Positions 12,370-24,230 of a stretch of 64,000 nucleotides of DNA are shown in pieces (within the stretch, counting starts at the first letter, position 1; every line of letters starts with the position of its first letter). The stretch is from positions 40,957,056 to 41,021,055 of the forward strand of contig CM057006.1 in NCBI GenBank assembly GCA_029891345.1, in the 5' to 3' direction. Source of the DNA: Dryococelus australis (Eukaryota > Arthropoda > Insecta > Phasmatodea > Phasmatidae). The position numbers and the translations under genes are program-made. A model generated the notes under the pieces. It ran no database searches. It was not told the DNA's origin and saw nothing but the letters and a program-made list of their open reading frames with translations.

Positions 12370-13810
12370 CAATTGCAAACACATCAAAAAAGGGAAATGC
12401 GACAATTATTAGAACACTACAGAGACTGTTTCGCCTGTTCAATACATGAACTTACAGAAACCAATGCATATGAAATTCAATTAGAATTAACTACAGACAA
12501 GCCAATCCACACACGTCTATATCGCATTAATCCAAAACTGTGGAAGCAAGTACTAACATAAATACAGTAAATGCTCAACTCACAGATTATAACTCCTTCG
12601 GAATCCCCTTATGCCACACCGAGTTTAGTGATACTCAAACTTCAGGGTGGTATCAGATTCCTCATGGATTTTAGATTATTAAACCAGCATTAAAAAAAAG
12701 GTACAGTATCCAATACCAAGAACAGAGTATATCATCAACACCTTACAAAATTCTAAATATATCACCTCCATAGACATATTCAGCGGGTTCTATGCTATAC
12801 CAGTCCGCAAATAGGGCAGAAAAACTCACATTTAGCGTGGACAGATTAGGGTTATACGAATATGCCAGTATGCTAATGGGCCTTCCCACAAGCTCCCACT
12901 ACTTCCAAAATTTTCTCGATATTATGTTAGAGTCGTTGCGATGGAATACCGCAGTAGCGTATATCGACGACATATGCATTATCGGGAATACATTTGAAGA
13001 ACACTTAATCAACATCAGAAAAGTCATGGAACGCCTATGTAAATATAACATCAAAATTAACAGTAAAATGCAATTTTGCACACCAAGAGATCAAAATTCT
13101 CGGGCACTGCATCACGTCAGATGGAATTCAAACAGACCCAGATAAAATAATTACAATCCAACAAATGGCCCGCCTAAAAATGTTAACAGGTCCACATGTT
13201 TCTTGGACTAACGTCCTACCTACGCCGATATATACTGAACTACGCACAACTAGCAGAACCACTAACTTTACTAACGAAAGATACAGTACAGTTTAAATGG
13301 TCGCAGTAAGAACAACTAGTGTTTGAAAAACTACAAACAGCATTGACTAACCCACCCATTTTAGCGAAATTCTATGAAACCCGCCAAACCATACTCGCGT
13401 GCGACGTGTCTCAAACAACGATAGGCGTGGTTCTTATGGAAGAACAGCCAAACACCAAAGAACGCTCCATAATTGCCTTTGCGTCCAAAAAATTATCCTT
13501 GAATGAGAAAAAATAGTCAGCAATCGAATGAGAACTATCTGCTATAACTTTGTTATATATTTAAAGCAGTACCTCTACGGACAAAAATTTGTCATTGAAA
13601 CTGATCATGCAAACCTATGCTATCTAAAGTTAATGGCAGAACACAATGTGCGCATACTGAAAACGGCAATCGCACTGACAGAGTACGATTTTGAAGCGAG
13701 GATAGTAAAGTGCAAATTAAATACGCTCGTGGATGCAATGAGCCATATTCCCACAGTAGGACAGCTGACACTACACACATTACTCTTAACAATAAGATTT
13801 ATAATGTGAA
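12370..13810 (+). pseudogene. reverse transcriptase and RNase H relic
   Basis: RT finger and palm blocks are readable: an EIQLELT..KPIHTRLYRI approach segment near 12475, LYEYASMLMGLPTS near 12860, and the YIDD box at 12960-12971 with both catalytic Asp residues intact. RNase H follows, with LACDVSQTTIGVVL (first catalytic Asp) near 13400, FASKKLSLNEKK near 13480, and TDHANLCYLKL near 13600, ending with the 'ADALSR'-like DAMSHIP near 13735. At least three stops and a frameshift break the chain. The motif order and wording are Ty3/gypsy, not BEL/Pao or Copia. Confidence 0.85.
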
Positions 13811-14233
13811 ATGTAATTACGTGCATTACTAGTCATTCTACCAAGCATTATCAGAACCACTTCTTCAGAATCCTGACAAACAAAACAAAATAAAGAACAC
13901 AATTTCAAAATATATAACAAATAACTGGGCCGAGATTAAACCACTAATCAAACAAGATCTCCATATTACAGACAAATCTAGCGTGACAAAAATGATCATT
14001 AATGAAGAGTATCTGCCTCTTCAAGCCATTGCAAAAACCATTATATCAGTTTATTACATAAACATAGAAATCATTATGGAAAACCATGACAATGCGATAA
14101 ACGCCACGTGCCTTGACCCCAGATTACAATGTCACATTTTGATTACCTATGACAACACCAAGAAAGTGAACTACGTACCACTTTATATTCATGAACAGGA
14201 ATATGTTAAAGTCGACGATGACTCACTTTTTTT

Positions 14234-15320
14234 TTGGCACCTATCATTGACAAAGTAACGTCACCATTTCTTGTTGAGTATGCCAATGACCCCCATATCC
14301 AGCAATTGAAATTAGCATTAACAGAACCAGATAAAGTTACCCTTAAATACCGACGGTTAGTCAGAAGATCTGCCATTTCTGGCAACGGAGAAATCTGTAT
14401 GAAGCAGCATACACTCAATGGAGAAAAAAACTTATTCTTGTACCAAAATATTACATTCCCGAAATAATTACAGTGCATCATGACACTCTCCTACGAGAGG
14501 GGCATTTTCGACAGTTTAAAACTCTTGCAAAAATTTAAATGGGATGTAAAGGAATACATAAAGAACTGTCCCATTTGCAAATGCATTAAAGCCCCTAATC
14601 AAAAACCAATTGAACAGATTACCCTTATACCACCTCCCCCTCTTCCCCACTCTTGTGGCCTAGATGCTAAGGGGCCACTGCAAATGTCAGCGTCCGGCAA
14701 CAGATACGTACTTGTAATGACGGAATTTTTGACCCGTTACACTGTCGCCCATCCAGTAGAAACTTTTGACGCAATATTCTGTGCCAACTTTGTCAAAGAC
14801 GTTATTTTACAGTTTTTCTGCCCCAAATCTATCCTCACGGGCAGGAGAACATAACAACGAAATGTTGTCTGAACTATTTGGTAAACTACAGATCAAAAAA
14901 CTCCAGACCACAGTATATATACCCGACATGCAATGGCATGGGACAAATCAATAAAATTCTTCACAACACTTAACTTCCTGTGCCAGTGAAGAGCCCATGC
15001 ATTGGGACGATTACGTCTCCTACATTTTATTTAATTATAATACCACCGTTAATCGAAGCACAAAATTCACCCCTTTCTTCCTTCTTCACGGAGTTGAAGC
15101 TGTACAGCCCTCCCATGTCATTAGTCACTCATACTCCCTGCGAGCTAACAACTGGTGTGAATGCCTACAACAAACACATGAACAAGCGCGCATATACCTC
15201 ATTGCATCTCAACAAGAGCAAAATAAATTATTTGACACCAAATGTCCACCTTATGATCTAAAAATTGGCCAATTAGTTTGGATAAAAATCTACGCGCCAA
15301 AAGGCTTTATGCTTTAAATA
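14234..15320 (+). pseudogene. integrase relic
   Basis: An HHCC zinc finger is visible (HHDT before the frame change, then NCPICKCIKAPNQKP near 14565-14610). The first catalytic Asp is at 14663-14665 in GLDAKGPL. At the second position, where SILTDRG is expected, a Gly codon stands at 14840-14842. The third acid is not preserved near 14945. Downstream DDYVSYILFNYNTT and TPFFLLHGVE match the C-terminal part of gypsy integrases. Three frames are needed to follow it. The enzyme is dead. Confidence 0.8.
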
Positions 15321-15486
15321 TCAAGGGCCATTTAAAATTCATGATATATTAGGGCCATCCACGATAGCAGTGGAGACATGCAAGAGAAACCATGAGCACA
15401 TGGAATATCAAAATAGCCAGTGTCAGACAGTGACTCTTGTCTCTATGTTACAGGAGGACTTTGAACCAGGCTTAATCCGGTTCTGT

Positions 15487-17213
15487 GATGTGCCATGAAA
15501 AACGCTGCGCTGTGCTGCTTGTGCTGCGGTTCACAGCGAATACAGCGGCGGAACAACTTTACAAGACGCACCATGGTGTCTACTTCTCCGAGCCGACGCC
15601 GCAGATCCAATATGAAGAAACTGTTCCACTTCTATTCATGCTGCCACTGTAAGAACCCAGTACACCGAGCAATGTAGAAGAATGGTTCCACAGCGGCTGC
15701 GCTGTCAGAAATTCCACCGTCTGTAGGAATGCAGACAAGTCGAGAGAAAATTTTAATGCCACATCTGTTAACATTTTTATTCAATTCCTTCCTGATATTT
15801 TCTTACCCACAAGAAATAAATAATCCCTCACCTTCCTTGGAGATGTTGCAACATGGTGTTGCGATATCCTAACTACACATCACTTAAAATCGTTGCTATT
15901 CGATGAGGAAAAAGCTAGCTGTGCATCTGAATGACATACAAAGTAATGTAAGAGCTTAATTAACAATTTAAACCTCACCACCCACAACGTGGCTGAAATT
16001 AAAAATCAGGTTGAGGTCGAAATTAATTCTATTTCAAATAAATTTCACTCCGTGACAAGTAATTTTAATACACAACAAAAGTAAATTGAAATGTTACAGG
16101 TGAAAATTCAATTGATGATAGATATAGTTCTGGAGTTAATCAATAATATCATTAACGAAATCAGCTTGCATACATATTTACAGGTATGTCAGAACAACCT
16201 TTTACCACCACAAGCAGTATCAAGGCCAATGTTAACGAGCGAACTCTTAAAGTTGGAAACAAAACTTAGCAAATTGGATCTAAAACTCAGCATTTCAATA
16301 AAAAATAAAATTATGTGTTACTCTGTTCCTATAACAGAATGCTCTTTCTCTCCAATACAAATAATTATTAAATTACAAGTACCTCTGCAAAGTAACAAGT
16401 TTAAATGGCAGTTCTTCAAAGCCACAAAAATACCTTATTTCTTTAAAAATTAATCATGCACGATTGACTTGCCAACTGAAATCATTGCTGTGGATAAGTT
16501 TACTCATACAGCACGGGCGGTAGCTGAGGGTAAGTATCAACTTAATGGTACGTATTTAATATCAAAACACGCAACAGAAAATAGTGAAGTAAGACGCCTT
16601 AAAGAAGCCATAAAATTGCAGAGTCTTGAAAAATTGTACACTTTCTGCAAATTTACCTGCATCTCTAACAATCAACTACAGGTAATCCCTATTCAACCCC
16701 ATCATAATGTCATAACAAACCTGTCTGGCACATTGGTATTATGATGCGTTAATAGAACTCTTAGCCAGACAATTCCCAATTCTGATATTGGCTCTATTGA
16801 ATTAAAGGTACCATGTAGATGCAAAGTTACAGTGAATAAGATTACTATAGTGGAAGCCACATACGTGTGTGACAGAAAAAGCCCTCCCATTGCAATTGCT
16901 CATATTATTTTACCCATTCACTGGCTTAAGAGCAGCCATTTCGAGGCAATGCAATTATCTTTAACTGAGGGAAATTCATTTTATTTCATTAATGATACGC
17001 TCAATAATGAATGGAAAATCTTGCATGCAAATTTGCCAAATGTAGAATTTGTCTCCAGCCAAAAAATTTGTTTCATACCCCAGTATTCTCTGTTGTGTCT
17101 CAGGAGCATTTTAATTATGTAAGTATGTCCGTTATTGTGGGTCTGATAGTAGCACTAGGGTTGCTATATTATAAGTTAATTAGAATCTCTATTTTACTGG
17201 AGAAGGCTGCATA
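15487..17213 (+). pseudogene. errantivirus-type env relic
   Basis: Follows integrase directly. In shifting frames I read an N-terminal GVYFSEPTPQIQYEE segment near 15570, a cysteine-containing YSVPITECSFSP block near 16320, LPTEIIAVDKFTHTA near 16470, and a C-terminal hydrophobic anchor VIVGLIVALGLLYYKL near 17129-17177 with a stop at about 17212. The order and the terminal anchor fit gypsy-type insect envelope glycoproteins, which mediate membrane fusion in infectious errantiviruses. Stops and frameshifts occur throughout. The family differs visibly from the F-like relic at 1141-2304. Confidence 0.65.
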
Positions 17214-18650
17214 GATGTACACAAAGATGTAAAATACAACCAGTAAATGATAAACGCTTATGCTCGAGCAAAGTAAAGGAATAAGTTAAGAGTAGACACA
17301 AGTAATTCAACAAGTGCTAGAATAATGTCTCAAAATAAAGACAATAATTTACAAATCAAATATTCCAATACTGGCACTGTTGATATGCTTATAAACTTGC
17401 TTGCCGTGAAGACAATGCATTCTTTCCACTGAATACGTAACTGTTCATGTGTGAGTAACAACAGTCAGCAATGTTACCACTAGAGTACACCAGCTGTCAA
17501 GGCAATTGGCTTTTGTTTTTAAATTACAGTCTAGAAAGCAGCACTGATGGATTTCCCGTGCGGCGAATACGCCATACAGATGAGATATAATGTATTTCAC
17601 ACCTAGCAGGGCCCTTGGACATATGTAAATAATTGTCTATCAAATTTCAATTATCCATTGCAAAATACGGAATACAATCTGCTACTGCACCTTGTAAAAT
17701 TCACAAATTAAGACTGAAATGTACATTTATTTTTAATGCAATTAGGTTAACAATTAACAATGTATTTCGGTTACTACGTTTTAGTCAAACTATTTCTAGA
17801 GTCAGTTCACATAATATAATAATTTTTAGAGTTATTAGTTCATACCATCTGGCGCTATGGTGGAGTAGTAATTGTTAATTGGTGCACCTAAGTTTCTCTC
17901 TTTTTATCTCTACCCTAGCGATCAGCACCTGCAATTTTATCTTGCTTAATACAATTTTATGGGGTTAAATTATATAGTTCACAGAGTCGAGCACATTTCC
18001 ATCACAATACCACGATTACACGAAACCATAGCAGCCAAATATTATCGTACCAGGACACACACTGTAATTAATATGTAAATTAACTCGTCTAGCACATAAA
18101 ATGCTATTAGTACTTATTTATTACTATGAGAAATTACAAAATAACAAGTACTTCAGAATGTACAATTAACAAAGAATATGTACCACTGTATTTAGTATGT
18201 AAGTCAATCAAGTATATTCATGTCCAATTAGTCTTAGTTCAATATATAGCTATACAAGCTACACTAATTTTAAGTCAGAATTTAATATATAATGGCAAGT
18301 TTCATTTTCACGTCGTGCTCTTACAATAATACATATCAGGCGACATAACATCTATTAGCCAACCATGTAAACGATATTCCTAATCTCGTAACTCCCAGCA
18401 CCCTATGGAAATTCTGAAATAAGTACGCAATTAGACACTAAATAGTAAAACATCGATGGCAGCCGCGAACATGAGAGAACTCTTCCGGTGGCATACTAAA
18501 CCTCTATTGATGCCACCTGGTTCAACCCTTCACTGCAGAGCTGCTGTACTCCGTCACTGGCTCGGCCTCACTCATTACCTTCGCCTTCTTCGGCCGGCCC
18601 CGCTCTCTCATGCGAGGGCACATGAGTTTTGTTGAAACGATGAGCCGTTG
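17214..18650 (+). other. non-coding tail of the LTR element
   Basis: AT-rich sequence between env and the 3' LTR with no recognisable coding segment. The bases immediately before the 3' LTR are not purine-rich, so no polypurine tract is visible. Confidence 0.55.
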
Positions 18651-19253
18651 AGTAGTCACCAGTAGCCAGGTCTGGCAAGCGACATGTTAAAGTGCAGGAT
18701 TGTGCGACCACGACAAGCCAGCTTGGCTGTTATGAAAATATCTCCCCGGGGAAGGGTAATGAGGCCGGGGTTGCCCCTATATAAGCCTGGTGCAATTGCA
18801 GCTCGTGGCCATCTTTGATCCAGCGCCAAGAGGGACGACTATGAGAAAGGACCACCAGGTCTATAGTCCCGCTTCGACGCCTGTCTACAGCCACCATCGA
18901 GGGAGATCTTCCCATAGACAACGACACAACCAACAGGGTAATTATACATCCAGTAGGGCATCAAGAGTCGTGGAGACTTAGGGGTATTCGTGGCATTAAC
19001 TTGGACTCCTTCTGAGTCAGAGAGCACCTTAAGGAACCTAATACTATTCTTGCCGTGATTGAGTTGATATTGATACTTACTGTCTTACTGTTCGTAAAGT
19101 AACGCCCGTAGGCGATCCTTGTAGGAAGCTGCAATAGTTGTTGAGAGTTGAATAAAAGTAGTATGTTGTACATTGGAGTGCTCTATCCATCTAGCTATAC
19201 TAATATCCCTAATTAATGTGTCACCTGATCCCCTCAGGACAGACAAAAGCAAT
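18651..19253 (+). repeat. 3' LTR
   Basis: Direct repeat of 8301-8901, starting AGTAGTCACCAG and ending AGCAAT. TATA box at 18778-18785 and AATAAA at 19151-19156. Divergence from the 5' LTR is concentrated in the U3 half and the last 90 bases. Confidence 0.92.
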
Positions 19254-19696
19254 AGTAACCATATTTGTGTTGCAACATATAATTGGTTTCTTGAAAACAG
19301 ATCTGTCAGAACTAAAAATGTGTCAATCATGTAGAGAACTGACAAAATTACATGTTATAACAACGACGAGGCCTTTTGTTTAGGCCCTATAAATATTTTG
19401 TTTTCGAACCAACCTGGAACTTTATTCACTACAATAATATTTAATGTAACTGGGAATATATTTGTGTAGAATTACAACTATAAATGCCCAGTAGACAAAA
19501 CTCAGTTTATGTAATCTTTCTTCTGTAATTTGAAAGTAAATAGACAGTTAAAAATTTCCATAGAATGTTAACAACATAACAATATAATAAATCATTAGCA
19601 CAATTTACTTAAGTTGTTGAAAGCAGTAAAAGTGGAGCACAAATCAGTGTACACAGTTGTATAAATAGGCAACGCAGTCCATTATCCTAAGCAGTA

Positions 19697-20033
19697 ACTG
19701 TCATCATCTACTCTCCTGGCTTATCACCACACAAGCGTCTACTCGAGTTTGTATCTTCATTAATGTTACCGCCAAATGTTGGAATATCACCAGGCTCCAA
19801 CTGAAGACTTGCCAAAAAGATGTAATTGAGGCTACAGTCTTCATTGGATGTGGACTGTGGGAATAATGTTTCATAATGAACATATCCCTCTCATTCCTTC
19901 CAAGCATATTTTCTAATTTAAGAGACTGCATCTCGTCCCTCAATAGTTTTGCTTCAATACGACAATAAGTGAGATCCATGGCCTGTTGTTTAAGTTTGCA
20001 GGGAGGGATCTTAGAGAGAACTGCTTCTCACAT
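19697..20033 (-). pseudogene. unrecognised coding-like segment, helical then acidic
   Basis: On the minus strand a frame starts after an acceptor-like TTCTCTCTAAG (about 20023-20033) and encodes CKLKQQAMDLTYCRIEAKLL and EMQSLKLENML, a likely coiled coil. After one frame change near 19865-19880 the reading continues with FLASLQLEPGDIPTFGGN and ends at a stop near 19700. The two halves look like one real protein C-terminus with a single indel or an unrecognised splice. I do not know the family. It lies inside the TTLL3-like intron, about 450 bp beyond the 3' LTR, so it may be a nested gene, a retrocopy or an alternative last exon. Confidence 0.4.
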
Positions 20034-20039
20034 GGGCGG

Positions 20040-21296
20040 CACTACATGGCCTGTCCAGAATAAGCTCAGCTAGCAACTGGTAAGCCTCCTACCAACACTA
20101 ACGTAGTGTGCAATGAGGTCCTCCGCTAAAGGAAATCAGTAGCTGCTTGGCATATATGTAGGAGAAGCCATGGACGTAAAGCTATTTATTTAATATTTTT
20201 CAAATAAACACTAGGCTTCTGGGCATTCCAATGATGTTACACCACTGGTAGCACCCTGGTAAAGTATCCAGTACTACTGTAATAAAATTGCATTAATCAA
20301 GATATTTCCATATCTGTGCTCATTATTGCGATCCTTGTTTAGAACTGACATTACTTCTGGATGTACGATTGTCAGTGCAAAAAGTGGAATGATGTAAAAT
20401 GTTCTTTATTTTTTTGTCTCAGCCTTCAATTTAAAAAAAAATTATATTGCTTCTTTGGTTACTTTATATAATCAATATCATTATTTGCGTAACTAATCCA
20501 TTTACTGCTTGTTAGACATATGTATTATTACCATATTTATACATCCATCAACAATAAGTTTGTTTCGTCTAGTTCTGCCTGCTTAACCTAGTGGCGGGAC
20601 TGAAAAGATATGGTACTAGTGTTAATAACAGTGACTCTTTCCTATTTCAGTGTTCAACTCTGTGTCTGTATTGGACTATGTTTAAAAGCTCAGCTGATAC
20701 ATTAAATTCTTTGGTTTATATTCATCTCTTTTAGTGATTTAAGAAGCTTACATTAGCATTAAATCAAAAATTCCAACAGCATAAAAGAAATGCATTAAAT
20801 AAACATAGTGGTAACCCTATCAGATATGAAACACAATACTGATTTATGGAAAGAACGTGAAGTAGAAACGTTGACTGAGAAGGTAAAGAAAAACAATAAG
20901 AAGTAGTGTGTACATCTAAGAAGAATGCAAAAAAAATCCTACCAGCTTTAGCAATGGGATACACACCGAGAGGAAAACAAAATGTAGGAAGACCCCAAGC
21001 GAAATTGGTGCCAGAATAACCTGAAGATGCCTAATCCAGGGAGAAAGAAGAAGACAATTACCAGAGTGTATTTATAGCCATCAATTACAGATCATTCTGG
21101 TTACCTTCAAATACCTATTGTGTAAATTCTATGGGTAAGTGAGAATTGTTAACACAGTGTAATGAACACAGTCAGTATTACACAAGTGTCTGATAAGTTA
21201 CATTTTACTATTTCATTTAACCATGTCATCTGCAGAGCACTGCATGTTAATGCATTCTTAACCATACTTAAGGTATATATTTCTTGCAAATATTCA
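20040..21296. other. intronic, no feature seen
   Basis: AT-rich DNA with no open frame longer than about 65 codons and no recognised repeat. It belongs to the 15.6 kb host intron. Confidence 0.5.
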
Positions 21297-21302
21297 ACTC
21301 AC

Positions 21303-21518
21303 TTTTCCTTCAGGAGAAGATAAAGCCTCTTCTCCCTTTTTCTCATAACTCTCTACTATCCACTTGAGCAAACTAATGCAGGCCGTCATTCGAAAGTCAT
21401 CTTTGAAAGCAGCCAGTTCCTCTGCATTATATATGCTGTAGCATCGTGGGAACAGTGTATCTGCGACACCTTCTTTGTAGCACCAGTGAAGTTGCTTAAG
21501 ACAGCTGCACAGTCCAAC
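21303..21518 (-). CDS. tubulin glycylase (TTLL3/TTLL8-like), internal exon
   Basis: A 216-base, 72-codon minus-strand exon with acceptor TTGCTAG and perfect donor GTGAGT. The peptide begins VGLCSCLKQLHW and continues TLFPRCYSIYN, FKDDFRMTACISLLKW. This matches the 'VGLC..L..LPW......FFPRCY.L.....F..DF.LTA....LK' block that defines TTLL3/TTLL8 glycylases. Both splice phases are 0, fitting the exons at 23278-23417 (which ends FNTK) and 5521-5712. This is the most diagnostic exon of the host gene. Confidence 0.85.
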
Positions 21519-21645
21519 CTAGCAATATATGTCAAAAAATATTTTGCATACCATACGAAACAGCATACACTTATTGCATAGATATATTTTGGATCAATTA
21601 CTAAAAAGGTAAAACTGAACTGTTTAAATGTTTTATATATAATAA

Positions 21646-21978
21646 CAGTAGTACCTCACTGTTACAACACCTTTTATTAAGACAATCTCTCTTTAAAGAC
21701 TCATTTTTGACGAACCGTAAAAAAAATTCTGTAGAAAAAAGTACGAAATTTTGAGCGAAGTCAGTTGAAAAATAAGTCGTTATGAATATTGTTTCTCTTG
21801 TTGAAAACTGTACTCCAATCAGTGCATATCTAAAAAAATTTACTACTCCTATTTTGACATATAAGGGTTGGGATTGGCGAAAACCAGTCAAATTTTCCAA
21901 ACCCTCCATTAAGACCATCCCTTATTAACAACCCTGTTCTCTGAAACCATGAGGAGTTTTAACAGTGGGATTCTACTG
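21646..21978. mobile_element. pogo/Tigger-like MITE
   Basis: The left end reads CAGTAGTACCTCACTGTTA and the reverse complement of the right end reads CAGTAGAATCCCACTGTTA, giving terminal inverted repeats of about 19 bases with a few mismatches. Flanks are AA on the left and TA on the right, close to the TA duplication typical of Tc1/mariner/pogo. At 333 bp with no coding frame it is a non-autonomous copy. Confidence 0.7.
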
Positions 21979-22037
21979 TACACAAAACACTATTTATTGT
22001 TTGGTCTTATATCTATAATGTCAAATCAGCACATTCA

Positions 22038-22330
22038 TGTGGCCTCAATTATCAGGGAAATCAAGTCGATGTCCCACTCTGTTGATCCATGTTCTGTTCC
22101 CAACCAATCCAAATATGTATTTTTCACGTATAGAAACAATACAAGACAGTGTTTTGGGGGGACTCCCATTTCATCCCATCACTACGTTCCATGCTTCACC
22201 TCCCCTGAATCGTGCAGGACGATGCCGCTGGTCAGCGGGTTTTCTCGGGGATCACCTTTTACCCCCATGCTTGCATTCCAGTGGAGCTTCATTCTCACTT
22301 CATTTCAACAACAAAGGCTCTCAATACCTC
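22038..22330 (+). mobile_element. tRNA-derived SINE, copy 1
   Basis: The body segment GAATCGTGCAGGACGATG..GCTGGTCAGCGGGTTTTCTC (22208-22249) clearly matches the body of the copies at 26110-26292 and 47690-47895. The upstream part (TGGCCTCAATTATCA and TGTTCTGTTCCC) can be aligned to the A and B boxes of the better-preserved copy, so the tRNA-like head is present but decayed. It lies in a TTLL3-like intron, antisense to the gene. Confidence 0.55.
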
Positions 22331-22338
22331 GTTGTTAA

Positions 22339-22558
22339 CCCTTTCAGACCTGATTTAATTTTCTGGTTTTCCGATAAAATTCTGAATATTCTTTATTTAG
22401 TTCATTCTGAGCCCCAGAGATGGCATTAGTATCTAACACCCTAGATTAATGATACTAAAATGAGCAAAATAGGACTTTGTTGCAGTAAATTGTAATTTTA
22501 AAAAACAAAACACTGTCTACCTTTTATGGCATCAATTGATGCAACTGGGTCGAAAGGG
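22339..22558. mobile_element. piggyBac-like MITE
   Basis: The ends read CCCTTTCAGACC and, from the other side, CCCTTTCGACCC. The flanks are TTAA (22335-22338) and TTAG (22559-22562, one mismatch). TTAA target sites with CCYTTT termini are the hallmark of piggyBac. The 220 bp length and lack of a frame make it non-autonomous. It sits directly behind the SINE. Confidence 0.7.
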
Positions 22559-22562
22559 TTAG

Positions 22563-23277
22563 GAGTCACCCAAATATCTCAACTCATTCACCTCCCCTGT
22601 CCTAGATAACATCATCCATTCCTGAAATCGGCAAAAAAAAAGGGTCCATTATTTTGTTATTGCATCCAATAAAACTAATGTATCTCAATTATGTGAATCT
22701 TCCTCGAAGGCACAAACAATATACAGAGGTTATTTTCTTTGGCTCATAAACCTATGGTCAGAGAAGAAGTCGAATATAGATGTCCTACTAGAGGTGAGTC
22801 CTTTGAATCATAAGCACTGAGTATGGGGAGCAAGGGAGGCAGTTGCCTCTCCACTTTTCAGTTAGCAGAGGTGTTGTCCCGTGGGTAGATAGACAGTGGA
22901 TAGTCATTACTTCAGTTTGTAATAAGTACCTATTTAAAACTTATTGTAGACATTTTGCCTTATTCTTTTCAAAATATATATTTTTTTATAGGTCTTCACG
23001 TAACCAAAAACAACAATATTTCAGTACCAATAATATTATTTAAATACTTATAACATTGGCGCACATAATGTGTTTTGCATAAGCACATACCAAAAATACA
23101 TTGCATAGTATGAGGGGCAGGGGGAGGGAAAGGGAGATAACATTTAAATGAACATGGGTTTGAGACTTGCCACCCTTCTGGAAACAAGAACTTTGTGCTT
23201 ATGCTCTGACTTCCATACCACTGAAAGTCGAATGATGTTTTTGTGCAACACAAGCAGATTGACAGTGTGTTACTTAC
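22563..23277. other. intronic, no feature seen
   Basis: AT-rich intron between two TTLL3-like exons. It begins with the donor GTAAGT of the 23278-23417 exon (minus-strand sense). Nothing else supported. Confidence 0.5.
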
Positions 23278-23417
23278 CTTAGTGTTGAAGCCTGTTCTTG
23301 GAAACCTGCTAACAATTTGCTTCTTGTTGAAGTAATTGTTGATACTGACTGACCTAGTCCTAGTCATCCATGTCCACAAGAAGTCGACTGAGATGTTCCA
23401 TGGCATGCATGACTTGT
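23278..23417 (-). CDS. tubulin glycylase (TTLL3/TTLL8-like), internal exon
   Basis: A 140-base minus-strand exon with acceptor GCTATTTACAG and donor GTAAGT. The peptide holds VDFLWTWMTRTRSVSINNY and then NKKQIVSRFPRTGFNTK. It matches the TTLL3 block '.FIWT.R...VD...L.KDQ..NHF.RA.FTTK' that runs directly into 'VGLC', the first residues of the 21303-21518 exon. The donor is phase 0. The first two bases complete a codon from the previous exon, so at least one more exon must lie between this one and 26684-26794. Confidence 0.75.
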
Positions 23418-23739
23418 CTGTAAATAGCATTTTGGGCCTTTGTGAAGAGAAACTTGTTTTGTTTTGTGAAGAGAAACTCTTTTGAAATAGACTTGCCCTC
23501 CAAAATGTCTCAACTGGGGAATATAAGATGATGACAGCCAGGAAAAACAATGCAAAAATTTATTTTATATTCATGTATGGCTTCAAATTATCTGAAAGAA
23601 AGTAATTAACAGAAAAATCTTATATTACAACAACCATCTGAGATTTCAATAGCTATCTCTTATTCATAATCACTAATCAGTGCTAATTTTTATTTTTAAT
23701 TATTAATTGTTTTCTAACAAATTTTTAACAGGTGAAAAC

Positions 23740-24230
23740 ACATTTTTTTGTTGTTGTGACGGTGCTGGAACACCGTATATCCAGCATTAATATCAGCGCA
23801 GAAAATTGTATGTCCCAACACGGGGATAGATCGACGAGGGAGCTGAGGTTCCCCTTGTTGTTGGTGACCTGTTAGACGTAAGTCGTCGTGGACGTTCGTA
23901 CCGACGTAGCTGCGTAGCTCAGCAAGGGAGCGCAGACCATGCGTTGGCGTGGAGGTGTGAAGCTGCTCCACCCTCTTCCCCTCCTCATAAAAAACCCACC
24001 CTTCACACAATCACCTATGAATCCAGCCTTCCTATGATGTCTAGAAACCATCCTATGCTACCTTCGACTTCATCAAGATCTGAAGGTTACTGGACTCAAA
24101 CCAATGAAACATTCTGGGGTGTTCCTCAATACCCTGGTAAACGTGTTTCCCGACTAAAAGGGGTTTACTTTCGTCTTGGAAGAGAATGGATAGGGACCTC
24201 ACGATGAAGGCATTTTACAGTGCATCTATA
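23740..24230. other. GC-elevated block of unknown origin
   Basis: Within AT-rich intron this stretch is markedly richer in CG dinucleotides (for example TCGTCGTGGACGTTCG near 23885). It carries an 87-codon plus-strand frame at 23944-24207 with PGKRVSRLKGVYFRLGREW. I do not recognise it. An inserted repeat, such as a solo LTR or retroelement fragment, is the likeliest explanation. Confidence 0.3.
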
